Source of the DNA: a virus
Direction: 5' to 3' (one strand)
Virus record (IMG/VR): IMGVR_UViG_3300050821_008308
Coordinates: 1 to 41,394 of that record
DNA length: 41,394 nucleotides
Shown here piece by piece: positions 1-7,467 of this stretch. The translations under genes and the position numbers were made by a program. Position 1 is the stretch's first letter. Each line of letters starts with the position of its first letter. A model generated the notes under the pieces. The model had not been told where the DNA came from, made no database searches, and saw only the letters and a program-made list of their open reading frames with translations.

Positions 1-52
1 AACCATCAGTAATAATGGATACAAAATATCATGAAGAGATTGAGACTCTTTA
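1..52. repeat. Terminal direct repeat, left copy
   Basis: These 52 bases are identical to 41343-41394. The reading frame that starts at 41339 continues without interruption into the one ending at 284, so the ends join. The most likely explanation is assembler overlap of a circular or terminally redundant genome. A true short terminal repeat cannot be excluded from sequence alone. Confidence 0.95.
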
Positions 53-284
53 CACCGATTTAGTACTTCTAAGAATGTATCATGAAATGGTCGATTATTA
101 TAACAAGGCCTCTCATGGATTTCAGATTGAGGATCTTGAGCGAATCCCTCATTCACGAATTAATGATGAGTACAAAAAACAAGGCGGCAAACATCAGCCC
201 CTTACAATTGGAAGTTTAAAGCGTGCCCTTATTAAAATGTACCGCGACCCAGGGACGGGTCTTTTATTAAAGGATGATAAATGA
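1..284 (+). CDS. Hypothetical early protein, 3' part (starts at 41339)
   Basis: This is the body of a 95-residue protein whose real start is the ATG at 41339. An AAGGGG Shine-Dalgarno precedes that ATG, and the start overlaps the stop of the 29-codon peptide (ATGA). Read alone the frame could start at ATG 15, but that ATG lacks a good RBS. The protein is charged and helical with no recognised domain. Its stop overlaps the next ATG (281) by ATGA, so it belongs to a tightly coupled run of small genes. Function unknown. Confidence 0.75.
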   Translation, partial: PSVIMDTKYHEEIETLYTDLVLLRMYHEMVDYYNKASHGFQIEDLERIPHSRINDEYKKQGGKHQPLTIGSLKRALIKMYRDPGTGLLLKDDK

Positions 285-433
285 AATCAAAACGCGAGAA
301 CCGTATCGCCAGAAAAAAGCGGTTTTACCAAGACCTTAAGGACGAACTGGCAAAGAGGCCTGACGATAAAATACTGAAAAAACAAATTAAGCGGTTTGAG
401 AGTGACCCGGAAGTAAAGGAGACCCATGAGTAA
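281..433 (+). CDS. Small basic hypothetical protein (50 aa)
   Basis: ATG at 281 overlaps the upstream stop (ATGA), and the TAA at 431-433 lies inside the start of the next gene (426). The product is very rich in Lys and Arg at the N-terminus (MKSKRENRIARKKRF) and looks helical throughout. It could bind nucleic acid, but no family is recognised. The tight overlaps on both sides are the main evidence that it is real. Confidence 0.6.
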   Translation: MKSKRENRIARKKRFYQDLKDELAKRPDDKILKKQIKRFESDPEVKETHE

Positions 434-692
434 GAAGCAAGAAGAGATCTTAGCCGAAGCGATAGATATAATTAACGAGAAGCCGTTTTTGAAATGGAAC
501 TATAAAATGCAATATAGAAATAAACTTCATCGGCTCGAGGGCTCAGTTAAAGCCAGAACAATGAAAGATGCCATAACTTTAATTGTCGATGGTACTGATG
601 AACATATATTGGATCTTTTTAGTCTCAAAATAAATGAAGACGGCCTATGGTCGGACTTCCAAAAGACACTTGACCGCTTTGGCTGTGATTGA
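426..692 (+). CDS. Hypothetical early protein (88 aa)
   Basis: ATG 426 is preceded by AAAGGAG at good spacing and overlaps the end of the previous gene. The product is a soluble, mostly helical, charged protein with no transmembrane segment and no motif I recognise. It sits in the small-gene run between the TAGT-ParB pair (across the junction) and the PDDEXK nuclease, a place where phages usually keep host-takeover or accessory early genes. Confidence 0.65.
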   Translation: MSKKQEEILAEAIDIINEKPFLKWNYKMQYRNKLHRLEGSVKARTMKDAITLIVDGTDEHILDLFSLKINEDGLWSDFQKTLDRFGCD

Positions 693-704
693 TAGGTAGA
701 AATA

Positions 705-845
705 ATGAAAAAAACCAAGAAAGCATTTAAGAAATTTGAGCCCAAAAAGCCTGAAGTAAAACTGTCGAAACTTGAGGCCGAAGTGTCCAAGTTTAATTCT
801 GATTTTGTTAAATACTGCAAAACCAAAAAGGGCGGTGATAAGTGA
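705..845 (+). CDS. Small lysine-rich hypothetical protein (46 aa)
   Basis: ATG 705 opens a 46-codon frame ending with TGA at 843-845, which overlaps the GTG start of the next gene (GTGA). The product begins MKKTKKAFKKFEPKKP and is strongly basic at the N-terminus, with a short helical C-terminal half. No family recognised. The RBS is weak (TAGGTAG), so the overlap pattern is the main support. Confidence 0.55.
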   Translation: MKKTKKAFKKFEPKKPEVKLSKLEAEVSKFNSDFVKYCKTKKGGDK

Positions 846-1057
846 AAGCAAAAATGATTGAATTTCCAGACCAATTAAAGGCCAGAAAGATTCCCGCCAC
901 CTACGTTCAGGCATGGGTCGATGACCGGCTGTGGATTCCCGTATCCCTTGACCTAATTCGACGTAAGATCAAAATTAAGGAGTTTTTGGAGCTTTGTGTT
1001 AAGCTATACATCATGAAGTACCTACCAGAAACGGCCAGAAAGCTGGACCTTAAATAG
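842..1057 (+). CDS. Hypothetical protein (71 aa), GTG start
   Basis: GTG at 842 overlaps the preceding stop. The frame ends at TAG 1055-1057. The product is hydrophobic and basic toward its C-terminus (IRRKIKIKEFLELCVKLYIM), probably a soluble helical protein. The reading frame continues past the TAG, in phase, into the PDDEXK nuclease, with only three sense codons before the proposed ATC start. Read-through of this amber codon is thus an alternative way to make the nuclease as a fusion. No function is recognised. Confidence 0.65.
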   Translation: MKAKMIEFPDQLKARKIPATYVQAWVDDRLWIPVSLDLIRRKIKIKEFLELCVKLYIMKYLPETARKLDLK

Positions 1058-1066
1058 GGGGTTACA

Positions 1067-1531
1067 ATCGGGGTAACCAGAAATCGAGAAGTCGGTCTAA
1101 ACCATGAAGCTGTATTCGAAAAGCTGGCTCAGCTCAACGGCTATTTCGTTATCAAAAACCATCATACATGTAGGTTCCTGCCAAACGGACACGTCCAGGT
1201 TATTAAGGGCCAGCTCGATTTCACCCTGATCTCGTCTGAGGGTCAGGTCGGCTTCTTTGACTGCAAATCTTATATAGGGCGCGTCAATTTCTCCCAGTTC
1301 GATGAGAACCAATTAAAGCGGGCCATTCAATACAATCAATTAGGCGTCTCCTCCGGGTTCATAGCCCACTTTAGAGAGTCCGATCAGGTAGTTTTATTAA
1401 CCGGGGCTCAAATCGTCGCCAAGGGCCCGAGAAGCTCGTTTGGACCGGAGGATGGGATAGCCCTGGGGTCGGGGTACGATTTTAATGTGAAGCTGGCTAT
1501 GAAGTTGATTCCCCAGAGCGATGGGTTATAG
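1067..1531 (+). CDS. PDDEXK-type nuclease with no canonical start codon (ATC proposed)
   Basis: The open frame after TAG 1055-1057 encodes about 154 residues with the core of a restriction-like or Holliday-junction-resolvase-like fold. It has GQLDFTLI, then VGFFDCKSYIG (D-x-K), then a helix with NQLKRAIQYNQ, a RecU/Hjc-like layout. No ATG, GTG or TTG occurs in frame before the catalytic core. An AGGGGG Shine-Dalgarno (1056-1061) lies 5 nt before ATC 1067, giving the natural-looking N-terminus (M)GVTRNREVGLNHEAVFEKL. Alternatives are amber read-through from the upstream gene or a point mutation. The likely role is cutting branched DNA during replication or packaging. The family call is from motif layout only. 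Confidence 0.7.
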   Translation: MGVTRNREVGLNHEAVFEKLAQLNGYFVIKNHHTCRFLPNGHVQVIKGQLDFTLISSEGQVGFFDCKSYIGRVNFSQFDENQLKRAIQYNQLGVSSGFIAHFRESDQVVLLTGAQIVAKGPRSSFGPEDGIALGSGYDFNVKLAMKLIPQSDGL

Positions 1532-1557
1532 GCTTGCTGAGAACAGTAAAGGAACAA

Positions 1558-2277
1558 ATGTACCCTATTTTCATTCCCTCAAGGGGCCGCTACGAAAACA
1601 ATATAACGGCCAATATGCTTTTGAACGTCTGTCTGCCGTTTTATTTGGTTGTTGAGGCTAAGGAATATCAAGCATACGTGGATAAATTTGGTAAAAAGAG
1701 GGTTCTGAATCTAGGCGGTAGTGACTATGGAGGGGTGGAATTCGCCCGTAACTTTATCAAGAAATACGCTAAGGAGAAATTAAAGGCCAAAAGGCATTGG
1801 CAATTGGACGACGATATTGGCGGCCTAATGGAGGTACAGAATAGGGTTACATTAAGCACAGATGTAATAAGGATTCTCACCAAAGCAGAAACGTTCGTAG
1901 ACCAATTTAAGAACATCGCAATCGCCGGACTATCGAGTAACGTATTTGGTCGTCTTTCAGAGCAACCTGTCAAATTCAATAAGTTCGCCTATACCTGCAT
2001 GTTAATCAAATCTGACCTTCCTTATGAATGGATTAAAGGAGTGGAGGATGATTTGGATTTTAACCTTCAATGTCTGACCGCGGGATGGTGCACAGTTCAA
2101 TTTTCGATGTTCCTTTTCAAATGGACAACAACTGGGACTCTTGCCGGTGGCTATACCGATCTGTATGCGGAGGGCCGACGGCTTAAACGACAGCAAAATA
2201 CCCTAAGAAAGTGGCCTCAATATTTAACCAAACTGGCACCTAAAAGCAGTGGCGGTTACAGGATAGTTACGAATTAG
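1558..2277 (+). CDS. TAGT-type (TET-associated) glycosyltransferase 1
   Basis: This 239-residue protein has a GT-A layout. It begins MYPIFIPSRGR, has the acidic metal/nucleotide-sugar motif WQLDDDI at residues 81-87, VEDDLDF at 162-168, AGWCT at 175-179 and GGYTDLY at 198-204. The same motif series occurs in the larger paralogue at 40232. Proteins of this type are known from phages that glycosylate modified DNA bases (the TAGT family of TET/JBP gene neighbourhoods). ATG 1558 was chosen over TTG 1534 because AAAGGA lies just upstream and the domain begins there. It sits next to a PDDEXK nuclease and directly before the terminases. The substrate (DNA base or protein) is inferred. Confidence 0.75.
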   Translation: MYPIFIPSRGRYENNITANMLLNVCLPFYLVVEAKEYQAYVDKFGKKRVLNLGGSDYGGVEFARNFIKKYAKEKLKAKRHWQLDDDIGGLMEVQNRVTLSTDVIRILTKAETFVDQFKNIAIAGLSSNVFGRLSEQPVKFNKFAYTCMLIKSDLPYEWIKGVEDDLDFNLQCLTAGWCTVQFSMFLFKWTTTGTLAGGYTDLYAEGRRLKRQQNTLRKWPQYLTKLAPKSSGGYRIVTN

Positions 2278-2315
2278 GTTTGGAAAAACTTTAAACACCA
2301 ACCCATAAAGATAAA

Positions 2316-2771
2316 ATGAACAAATCCCCAGGCCGGCCATTTTCAAAAGGTGTATCTGGTAACCCAGGCGGTAGGCCTAAAATGGACCCAGAGCTTAAGG
2401 AGCTCACCCGACTGACCGCTGAAGAGTTTATTGGTCTCTGTAACCGATTCCTTAAAATGACCATAACTGAGCTTCTTGAGGTCACAACGGTAGGTAGGGA
2501 TCCAGTTTCAGGCAAAGAACTACCAAACCTCAAATCAAACATGCTTGAAATGTTGGTCGCCTCAATTATTCGAAAGGCCCTAGTTGAAGGGGATGAGAAA
2601 AGGCTTAATTTTCTTTTGGATCGAATGGTAGGCAAGATCGTTCAACCTTTAGAACACATGGGTAGTATTAACTTGGAAGAGCGAGAGGTCATAGAGGTCT
2701 CTTTCTCGTGGGGCAATGAAACAAATCAAGGTCAAATTCAGAACACCGACCCGGCCACAGGAAAAACTTAG
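2316..2771 (+). CDS. terS: Terminase small subunit-like protein
   Basis: The 151-residue product starts with a glycine/lysine-rich segment (GRPFSKGVSGNPGGRPK) of the DUF5681 kind often found at the N-terminus of phage small terminases. A helical middle and an acidic C-terminus follow. It lies immediately upstream of the large terminase and overlaps it by 56 nt in another frame. The expected role is recognition of concatemeric phage DNA and loading of the large subunit. The assignment rests on the N-terminal motif plus position. Confidence 0.75.
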   Translation: MNKSPGRPFSKGVSGNPGGRPKMDPELKELTRLTAEEFIGLCNRFLKMTITELLEVTTVGRDPVSGKELPNLKSNMLEMLVASIIRKALVEGDEKRLNFLLDRMVGKIVQPLEHMGSINLEEREVIEVSFSWGNETNQGQIQNTDPATGKT

Positions 2772-4056
2772 ACAATCCACAACTCGATTTAACTTTGGGG
2801 TATGGGGTCGACAGTCTGGGAAAACCACACACGGTACGGAAAAGATGCTTTGGAAGCCTCAAATGGGCCCAATCTACGGCATTTATTGGTATGTCCTTCA
2901 GACCTATGGGGCAGCAGAAGTAGCTTTTCGTCGTTATTTGGATTTTTATCTTCAGTGTCGGGACCTATTTGAAGACCGTCCCCATTTTTCTGACCTACGA
3001 TTCAGACTTAAAAACTCAGATCGATATATTTTCTTTAAATCAGGCCAAAACTACCAGGATTTGCGTATCGAGACCCTTAACGGATGCATTATCGACGAAT
3101 ATCGACAGCAGCACCCAATTCTGTGGCCTCAAATTATCCGTCCAATGTTGGGTAGAACCAAGGGCTGGGCTGATATTTTAACCACCCCGAACGGATACGA
3201 TCACTCTTATGATCTTTGGCAGTCCGTTGAAAATGATCCTGAATGGACTAGGGTTCAGGCACCATCTACAGAGGCGTGGTGGTGGACTCCGGAAGAGATC
3301 GCATCGGCCAAACGATCAATGACTGAGGCTGAGTTTGCACAAGAGATCGAGGCCGAATTTAGAGACCTCACTAAGGGCAAGGTCTACGTCTGTCACTCTA
3401 AGAAAAACCAGCTGGATTATACCCCATTTATTACCTCAGATCCTGAAAGACTGGTCAGTGATAAATACCCCATCTATTTGGGTCTCGATTTCAACCTAAG
3501 CCCCATGAGTTGGCATCTGGGTCAGTGTGATCGGGAAAAGTGGTATTGGTTTGATGAGATTCACCTTGAACGCTCACATACTCAAGAGGCTACAAGGGTT
3601 CTGATCGACAGGCTGAACGCCATTCGCGATCGAGGGTTAATGAAATGGGAACCAAACCTTGTGATCTGCGGGGACGCTACGGGATCTGCGGGTCAAAGGG
3701 CGGCGGCCGCACAATCTGATTATGATATTTTATTGGCAGGTCTGAGACAGGCCGGGTTCACCTACGACAACCGAACCCCTGCCGCCAATCCACCGGTTAA
3801 GGACAGAGTCCAAACCATGAACGCGCGCCTTAAATCAGCATCAGGAGACATCACATTTTTCTACAATCCTGTTACTTGTCCGGCACTTAAGAAGGACTTT
3901 GATCGCGTTGTTTGGAAAGCTGAAGGGGTTCTGGATGATGGGGTTATGAAGGACTTGACGCATGCTTCGGATTCGGTAGGCTATCCAGTAACTAGAATCA
4001 CGCCGCTTAAGTCCATACTCAAAGAAGTGGGTAAGCCAATCGTGATCATCCGCTGA
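2716..4056 (+). CDS. terL: Terminase large subunit
   Basis: This 446-residue packaging motor has an ATPase with Walker A GRQSGKTT at residues 31-38 and Walker B CIIDEY near 124-129. A C-terminal RNase H-like nuclease follows, with acidic residues in LGLDFNLSP (D258), ICGDATG (D320) and LTHASDSVGYP (D419). Length and motif order are normal for a phage TerL. It cuts concatemers and pumps DNA into the prohead through the portal. The start overlaps terS; ATG 2716 is kept because the downstream frame is continuous and the Walker A lies at the usual distance. Confidence 0.95.
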   Translation: MKQIKVKFRTPTRPQEKLRQSTTRFNFGVWGRQSGKTTHGTEKMLWKPQMGPIYGIYWYVLQTYGAAEVAFRRYLDFYLQCRDLFEDRPHFSDLRFRLKNSDRYIFFKSGQNYQDLRIETLNGCIIDEYRQQHPILWPQIIRPMLGRTKGWADILTTPNGYDHSYDLWQSVENDPEWTRVQAPSTEAWWWTPEEIASAKRSMTEAEFAQEIEAEFRDLTKGKVYVCHSKKNQLDYTPFITSDPERLVSDKYPIYLGLDFNLSPMSWHLGQCDREKWYWFDEIHLERSHTQEATRVLIDRLNAIRDRGLMKWEPNLVICGDATGSAGQRAAAAQSDYDILLAGLRQAGFTYDNRTPAANPPVKDRVQTMNARLKSASGDITFFYNPVTCPALKKDFDRVVWKAEGVLDDGVMKDLTHASDSVGYPVTRITPLKSILKEVGKPIVIIR

Positions 4057-4066
4057 AAGGAATCAA

Positions 4067-4459
4067 ATGAAATATTTATTACTCCTGACATTAGGTTTAA
4101 GCCTGAATGTTTTCGCCGCAGACAATTTTGATGTCACAACCACTGGAGACGGGAAGGCGATAGTCGGCCAAATGCTGATTAGCTCCTCCACCCAAACCTC
4201 CATAGCTGGCTCAGCATCAAGTTTCAGCTTGCTTTCAGCACTTACCGATCACAGTAGGGGAAAGTATAAAGTCTACAACAGCACAAATAAAAACTGCTAC
4301 ATCCACGAAGGCAGCGGGGCCGCGACTGCCACTAACGGTTTTCTTGTGATGGCCGCAAGCGGATACTACGAAGAGACCGGAGCCACCTGGCAGGGCGCTG
4401 TGACTGCAATTTGCGACGCCGCAGTTTCAGGCAATTTGTTTGTGACTGAGGAGAAGTAA
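4067..4459 (+). CDS. Exported small protein with Sec signal peptide
   Basis: The start after AAAGGAATCAA encodes a clear signal peptide, MKYLLLLTLGLSLNVFA, with probable cleavage before ADNFD. The mature part, about 113 residues, is Ser/Thr/Ala/Gly-rich and beta-prone with two cysteines that could form a disulphide (CYIHEG and ICDAA). It lies between terL and a second signal-peptide protein with a 1-nt gap. Signal peptides are unusual for virion proteins, so it may act in the host envelope, for example in receptor masking or exclusion, or be a surface decoration. No family recognised. Confidence 0.8.
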   Translation: MKYLLLLTLGLSLNVFAADNFDVTTTGDGKAIVGQMLISSSTQTSIAGSASSFSLLSALTDHSRGKYKVYNSTNKNCYIHEGSGAATATNGFLVMAASGYYEETGATWQGAVTAICDAAVSGNLFVTEEK

Positions 4460-4460
4460 A

Positions 4461-6035
4461 ATGAAATTACTTTTATCCCTATTATTATCGGCAACGATTG
4501 CCAGAGCCGCTTATTATCCACCACCGACAACCCAAGCTGTCTCATCAGTCAACGGACTTACTGGCGCTATAGTTCTCAGTCTCACGAATATCCAAGGCCT
4601 AAACAATGTCTACGTAGACGCTTCAAACTACACCACGATTGCGGCGGCGATAACCTACGCTGAGTCTTTGAGTGCAGCCAATAGCAGTCCTGGAGTTGGT
4701 ATTATAGTTCCAGCAGGTCAGTTCACTGAAAACGTGACCATTCATAAAAACGTTTCGCTCTACGGAGCTGGGATTTCCAATACCTACATCACATCGGTCA
4801 CGATCAGGCCAACTTCAAACAGTGTAGCACCTCAGACAATTACCATCAGTGACCTGTCGATCAACAACGCCGCAAATACTGGCTTCCTAACTGTCGATAA
4901 CCAAACGACTTCTAACAGTGGTATTTATAATCTGTCTATGCTTTCGACGAGCGGTTATACTGCCTTGGGCGGCCTGACACTTAATAATGTTGGTGTTGGC
5001 ACAATCATAGCCAATAACATAACCAATTTGAATCTGTTCAACGTACAATGTAGTGCCCCTACCGTGACACTTCTAAACGTCAACATCGTTGAGATCACTG
5101 GCGGCTTTATCAACTCAACTGTCGCGATCAACGGAAACGATGCGGGAACTGGGGCAGCGGGAACCTCAACCACAGTCTATATAGATACCGGCGTAATGAT
5201 CGGAGCTATTGCTGTCACGAAAGTAGGCGGAACAAACAACCCTAGGTTTGTAGCGACCAATTCAGAACTCGCGGCAATTACTATCGGAGCCAACACAGAC
5301 GTAGAAGTTACCGGCGGAACAAATGGAGGCAAGAGCGGAAGCGCTGCTACGGTATGGAACTCGACGTCGCCCTATACACCTGCCACCGCAGGCAATTGGC
5401 CGACAGTTCCGGCCAGCATTGATGCCGCTCTCGATAATTTAGCCCTCACAAGAGTCAAGTGGGATGCTAACCACGCAGTGGCATACACTCTGGGTTCTGC
5501 TTCAAGTGTCGGTCTGGCAATAACAGAGGCTTCAAGCGCCACCGGGGATGCGATTCAAGTATTTGATAGCGGCCCGAGTAAAAGATGGTTCGTTCAAGCG
5601 AACGGATCAATGACAACTCTGGGAGACACAAGACTTCAAGGAAATACAAATCTTGGTCAGGTCGTAAGCATGAACCCAGGAGACACCTACCAAATTACAG
5701 TAACAGATAACGGAAGCCCTCACGCTGCTGGCGCGTTTGGTGTAAAACCTCAGAACGATGCCACTATGGGTTTTGGTATTCGCGGCAACTCGGCCACACA
5801 GTCTGCTAATCTCCAGCAATGGGAAAAGAGTGATGGGACGGTTTTGGGAGCAGTGGGACCAAATGGAGGATTTCAAGTTGCTACTATTGCTGCCCGGCCA
5901 ACATGTGCATCTGGTATTCGTGGAATGATGTGGGTTGTGCGCGCGGGAGCGACTCAAGACAAATTAGAAATTTGCGTTTTAGAATCCGATGGAACCACTT
6001 ATGATTGGGCTTCAGTAGGATTGACGCTTTTATAG
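4461..6035 (+). CDS. Signal-peptide-bearing beta-helix fibre-like protein
   Basis: The 524-residue product starts with MKLLLSLLLSATIARA, a typical Sec signal. Then SSVNGLTGAIVL, a common phage fibre attachment motif, leads into a pectin-lyase-like right-handed beta-helix region (roughly residues 45-310) with repeated short beta and Asn/Ile turns. The rest resembles trimeric fibre stalk sequence, ending in a Cys-containing RPTCASGIRGMMWVV tip. It looks like a tail fibre or exported adhesin. The combination of a fibre fold with a secretion signal is the odd part. It is coupled to the upstream exported protein. Confidence 0.75.
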   Translation: MKLLLSLLLSATIARAAYYPPPTTQAVSSVNGLTGAIVLSLTNIQGLNNVYVDASNYTTIAAAITYAESLSAANSSPGVGIIVPAGQFTENVTIHKNVSLYGAGISNTYITSVTIRPTSNSVAPQTITISDLSINNAANTGFLTVDNQTTSNSGIYNLSMLSTSGYTALGGLTLNNVGVGTIIANNITNLNLFNVQCSAPTVTLLNVNIVEITGGFINSTVAINGNDAGTGAAGTSTTVYIDTGVMIGAIAVTKVGGTNNPRFVATNSELAAITIGANTDVEVTGGTNGGKSGSAATVWNSTSPYTPATAGNWPTVPASIDAALDNLALTRVKWDANHAVAYTLGSASSVGLAITEASSATGDAIQVFDSGPSKRWFVQANGSMTTLGDTRLQGNTNLGQVVSMNPGDTYQITVTDNGSPHAAGAFGVKPQNDATMGFGIRGNSATQSANLQQWEKSDGTVLGAVGPNGGFQVATIAARPTCASGIRGMMWVVRAGATQDKLEICVLESDGTTYDWASVGLTLL

Positions 6036-6046
6036 GAGGAATTTTT

Positions 6047-6229
6047 ATGGTTAAAATCACAGCAGCAGGTCCATTGAAATTAGACATGCCACTTCAGTTT
6101 GATGCAGATACAATTTTGAAATGTTTGACTGCCGGTAGAACTGCAATTGGAGCTTCGGCAACACCCGAAGAGACTGCAGTAATGAATGCTGCTATTGACG
6201 GACTGAATGCAGCTCCGAAAATAGATTAA
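6047..6229 (+). CDS. Hypothetical small protein (60 aa)
   Basis: A very strong TAGGAGG at 6033-6039, overlapping the stop of the fibre gene, precedes ATG 6047, so this start is preferred to the upstream one at 6005. The product (MVKITAAGPLKLDMPLQF...) has a short beta start and a helical C-terminus with no recognised domain. Its strong RBS and position directly after a fibre gene suggest a highly made virion-associated or fibre-assembly protein. Confidence 0.65.
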   Translation: MVKITAAGPLKLDMPLQFDADTILKCLTAGRTAIGASATPEETAVMNAAIDGLNAAPKID

Positions 6230-6251
6230 GGCTTTTTAGAAAAGGAACATC

Positions 6252-6998
6252 TTGATCCACGTCGTCGGAGATAGAGGACAACTCGGAAAATCAATCCTTG
6301 CCACCGGAAAGGCTATTCCTGCCGGTGGTATAAAGAGCGGTGACATTGTGATAAATTGCGCCGCAGCGACTAACCACAATATTTGCCAGCATAACGCAGA
6401 TAGAGCTTGGCATTCAAATATTGACTTAGTTCGCCAGCTTGTAGACACTTGCAAACGGTCAGACGCCTTTCTTATCCACATATCCACAGACTACGTTTTC
6501 AATAAGGAATGGGCCGGTAACCACAGCGAAGATAAACAACCGCGCCCAATTCCTAAAAACGTATACGCGATGACCAAGTGGATAGCCGAAGAGTACCTAA
6601 GAATATGCAACTTCGACAATTGGGTTTGTATCCGAACGTCCTGGCTCTTTTCACCCTATAGAACCTCTGAGTGGCTTAGCTTTCCGACGGTGTGGGATCA
6701 ATACGGCTCTCCGGTGTGGACTCCAAACTTTGCGGATGCCCTTATCAACTTCTGCGAGAAGATACATGTCGTAAACAAAAAGGACTTCTACCACTTCACC
6801 ACCAACACGATCACCTCACGTCTTGAACTCGCAGCTCACTACAAAGAAAAGCCAGTGCTCACGGTTCGATGTCCGGCGGACAGACCTCATTGTTCAGCCC
6901 TATTGAATACAAAAATTGAATGGGAACCGAAGCCTTTCACTCCAATGGAAGTGATTGATGCTTATAGGAAGGTACATCCTTGGCGGGGGATCGTGTGA
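6252..6998 (+). CDS. RmlD-like sugar-nucleotide reductase (extended SDR)
   Basis: The 248-residue protein has the NAD(P)-binding motif VVGDRGQLG (G6, G9, G12), ISTDYVF at residues 77-83 with the catalytic Thr region, and the YxxxK pair YAMTK (Y105, K109). This is the arrangement of dTDP-4-dehydrorhamnose reductase and related epimerases. It is a little shorter than typical RmlD (about 290 aa). Start is TTG 6252 with AAGGA just upstream. It lies inside the virion gene block, not in the accessory region. It may finish a deoxysugar used on fibres, host surface or DNA. No other rhamnose-pathway genes are present, so it would depend on host dTDP-sugar. Confidence 0.85.
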   Translation: MIHVVGDRGQLGKSILATGKAIPAGGIKSGDIVINCAAATNHNICQHNADRAWHSNIDLVRQLVDTCKRSDAFLIHISTDYVFNKEWAGNHSEDKQPRPIPKNVYAMTKWIAEEYLRICNFDNWVCIRTSWLFSPYRTSEWLSFPTVWDQYGSPVWTPNFADALINFCEKIHVVNKKDFYHFTTNTITSRLELAAHYKEKPVLTVRCPADRPHCSALLNTKIEWEPKPFTPMEVIDAYRKVHPWRGIV

Positions 6999-7210
6999 GT
7001 GATCTCCCGGAGAAGATGCGTCTAGGCAAAACGAACATTGGGAAGAAACAGTGCAGTAGTTGTGGGGTATGGAAACAGCCGGCAGAGTTCTACAGACAGC
7101 TCAATCCTACAAGACCAAGGCGAATGCAGATTCAGTCTAGATGCAAGGTTTGTAGTAACGAGGAACGCTTGAAAAGGTATCATGAAAAAAAACATAAATC
7201 ATCTCCGTAG
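6995..7210 (+). CDS. Zinc-ribbon microprotein A
   Basis: GTG 6995 overlaps the RmlD stop (GTGA) with GGGGG upstream; the frame also opens earlier at 6980. The product, about 71 residues, has CSSCG and CKVC pairs about 28 residues apart, with an intervening FYRQ segment and a basic C-terminus, a treble-clef/zinc-ribbon layout. It resembles the next gene (microprotein B), so the two look like a tandem duplication. The probable role is nucleic-acid or protein binding through Zn. Function unproven. Confidence 0.65.
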   Translation: MSDLPEKMRLGKTNIGKKQCSSCGVWKQPAEFYRQLNPTRPRRMQIQSRCKVCSNEERLKRYHEKKHKSSP

Positions 7211-7346
7211 GCTGAGTGAATTGTGCAGAATAAAGGGCACGATGACATGCAACGTTTGCATGGAAAAGAAGGACCCAAAGTTTTTCTACAGAGATCGAAC
7301 CACTTGTAAGCTATGCTGGAGAAGGAGAAAGCGATATGAAGATTAA
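7182..7346 (+). CDS. Zinc-ribbon microprotein B (54 aa)
   Basis: ATG 7182 lies within the end of microprotein A, and the frame runs to TAA 7344-7346. The product contains CNVC and CKLC separated by 14 residues, with the same FFYR spacing and basic tail (RRRKRYED) as its neighbour. AAAAGG precedes the start. The conserved cysteine spacing and paralogy to microprotein A support a real gene. It probably folds around one Zn ion. Confidence 0.65.
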   Translation: MKKNINHLRRLSELCRIKGTMTCNVCMEKKDPKFFYRDRTTCKLCWRRRKRYED

Positions 7347-7467
7347 TGCCAATACAATAAATTTGTTAGTCATATTTGGAATGGTTATTTTTGCTATCTG
7401 GAGCGATGACTACCCGAAGGCAATTTTCTTTTACCTAGTCTTGAAAAACGTAGAGGAAAAACTTTGA
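7336..7467 (+). CDS. Single-span membrane microprotein (43 aa)
   Basis: ATG 7336 lies in the end of microprotein B, preceded by AAGGAGAAAG. The frame ends in TGA 7465-7467, overlapping the TTG start of the MuF gene. The product has one hydrophobic helix (NLLVIFGMVIFAIW) followed by a polar stretch and a second hydrophobic segment. It could be a small inner-membrane protein, but no family is recognised. Overlaps on both sides support translation. Confidence 0.55.
   Translation: MKINANTINLLVIFGMVIFAIWSDDYPKAIFFYLVLKNVEEKL

Noticed and set aside
527-914. Minus-strand ORFs opposite the first small genes
   Set aside because: They lie opposite a tightly coupled run of plus-strand genes and have no RBS or overlap pattern.
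1055-1057. TAG as a reassigned sense codon across the phage
   Set aside because: TAG ends other clear genes (for example at 2275-2277, 6033-6035 and 17295-17297) where read-through gives no sensible extension, and core genes have no internal TAG. Only the local read-through idea at 1055 is kept.
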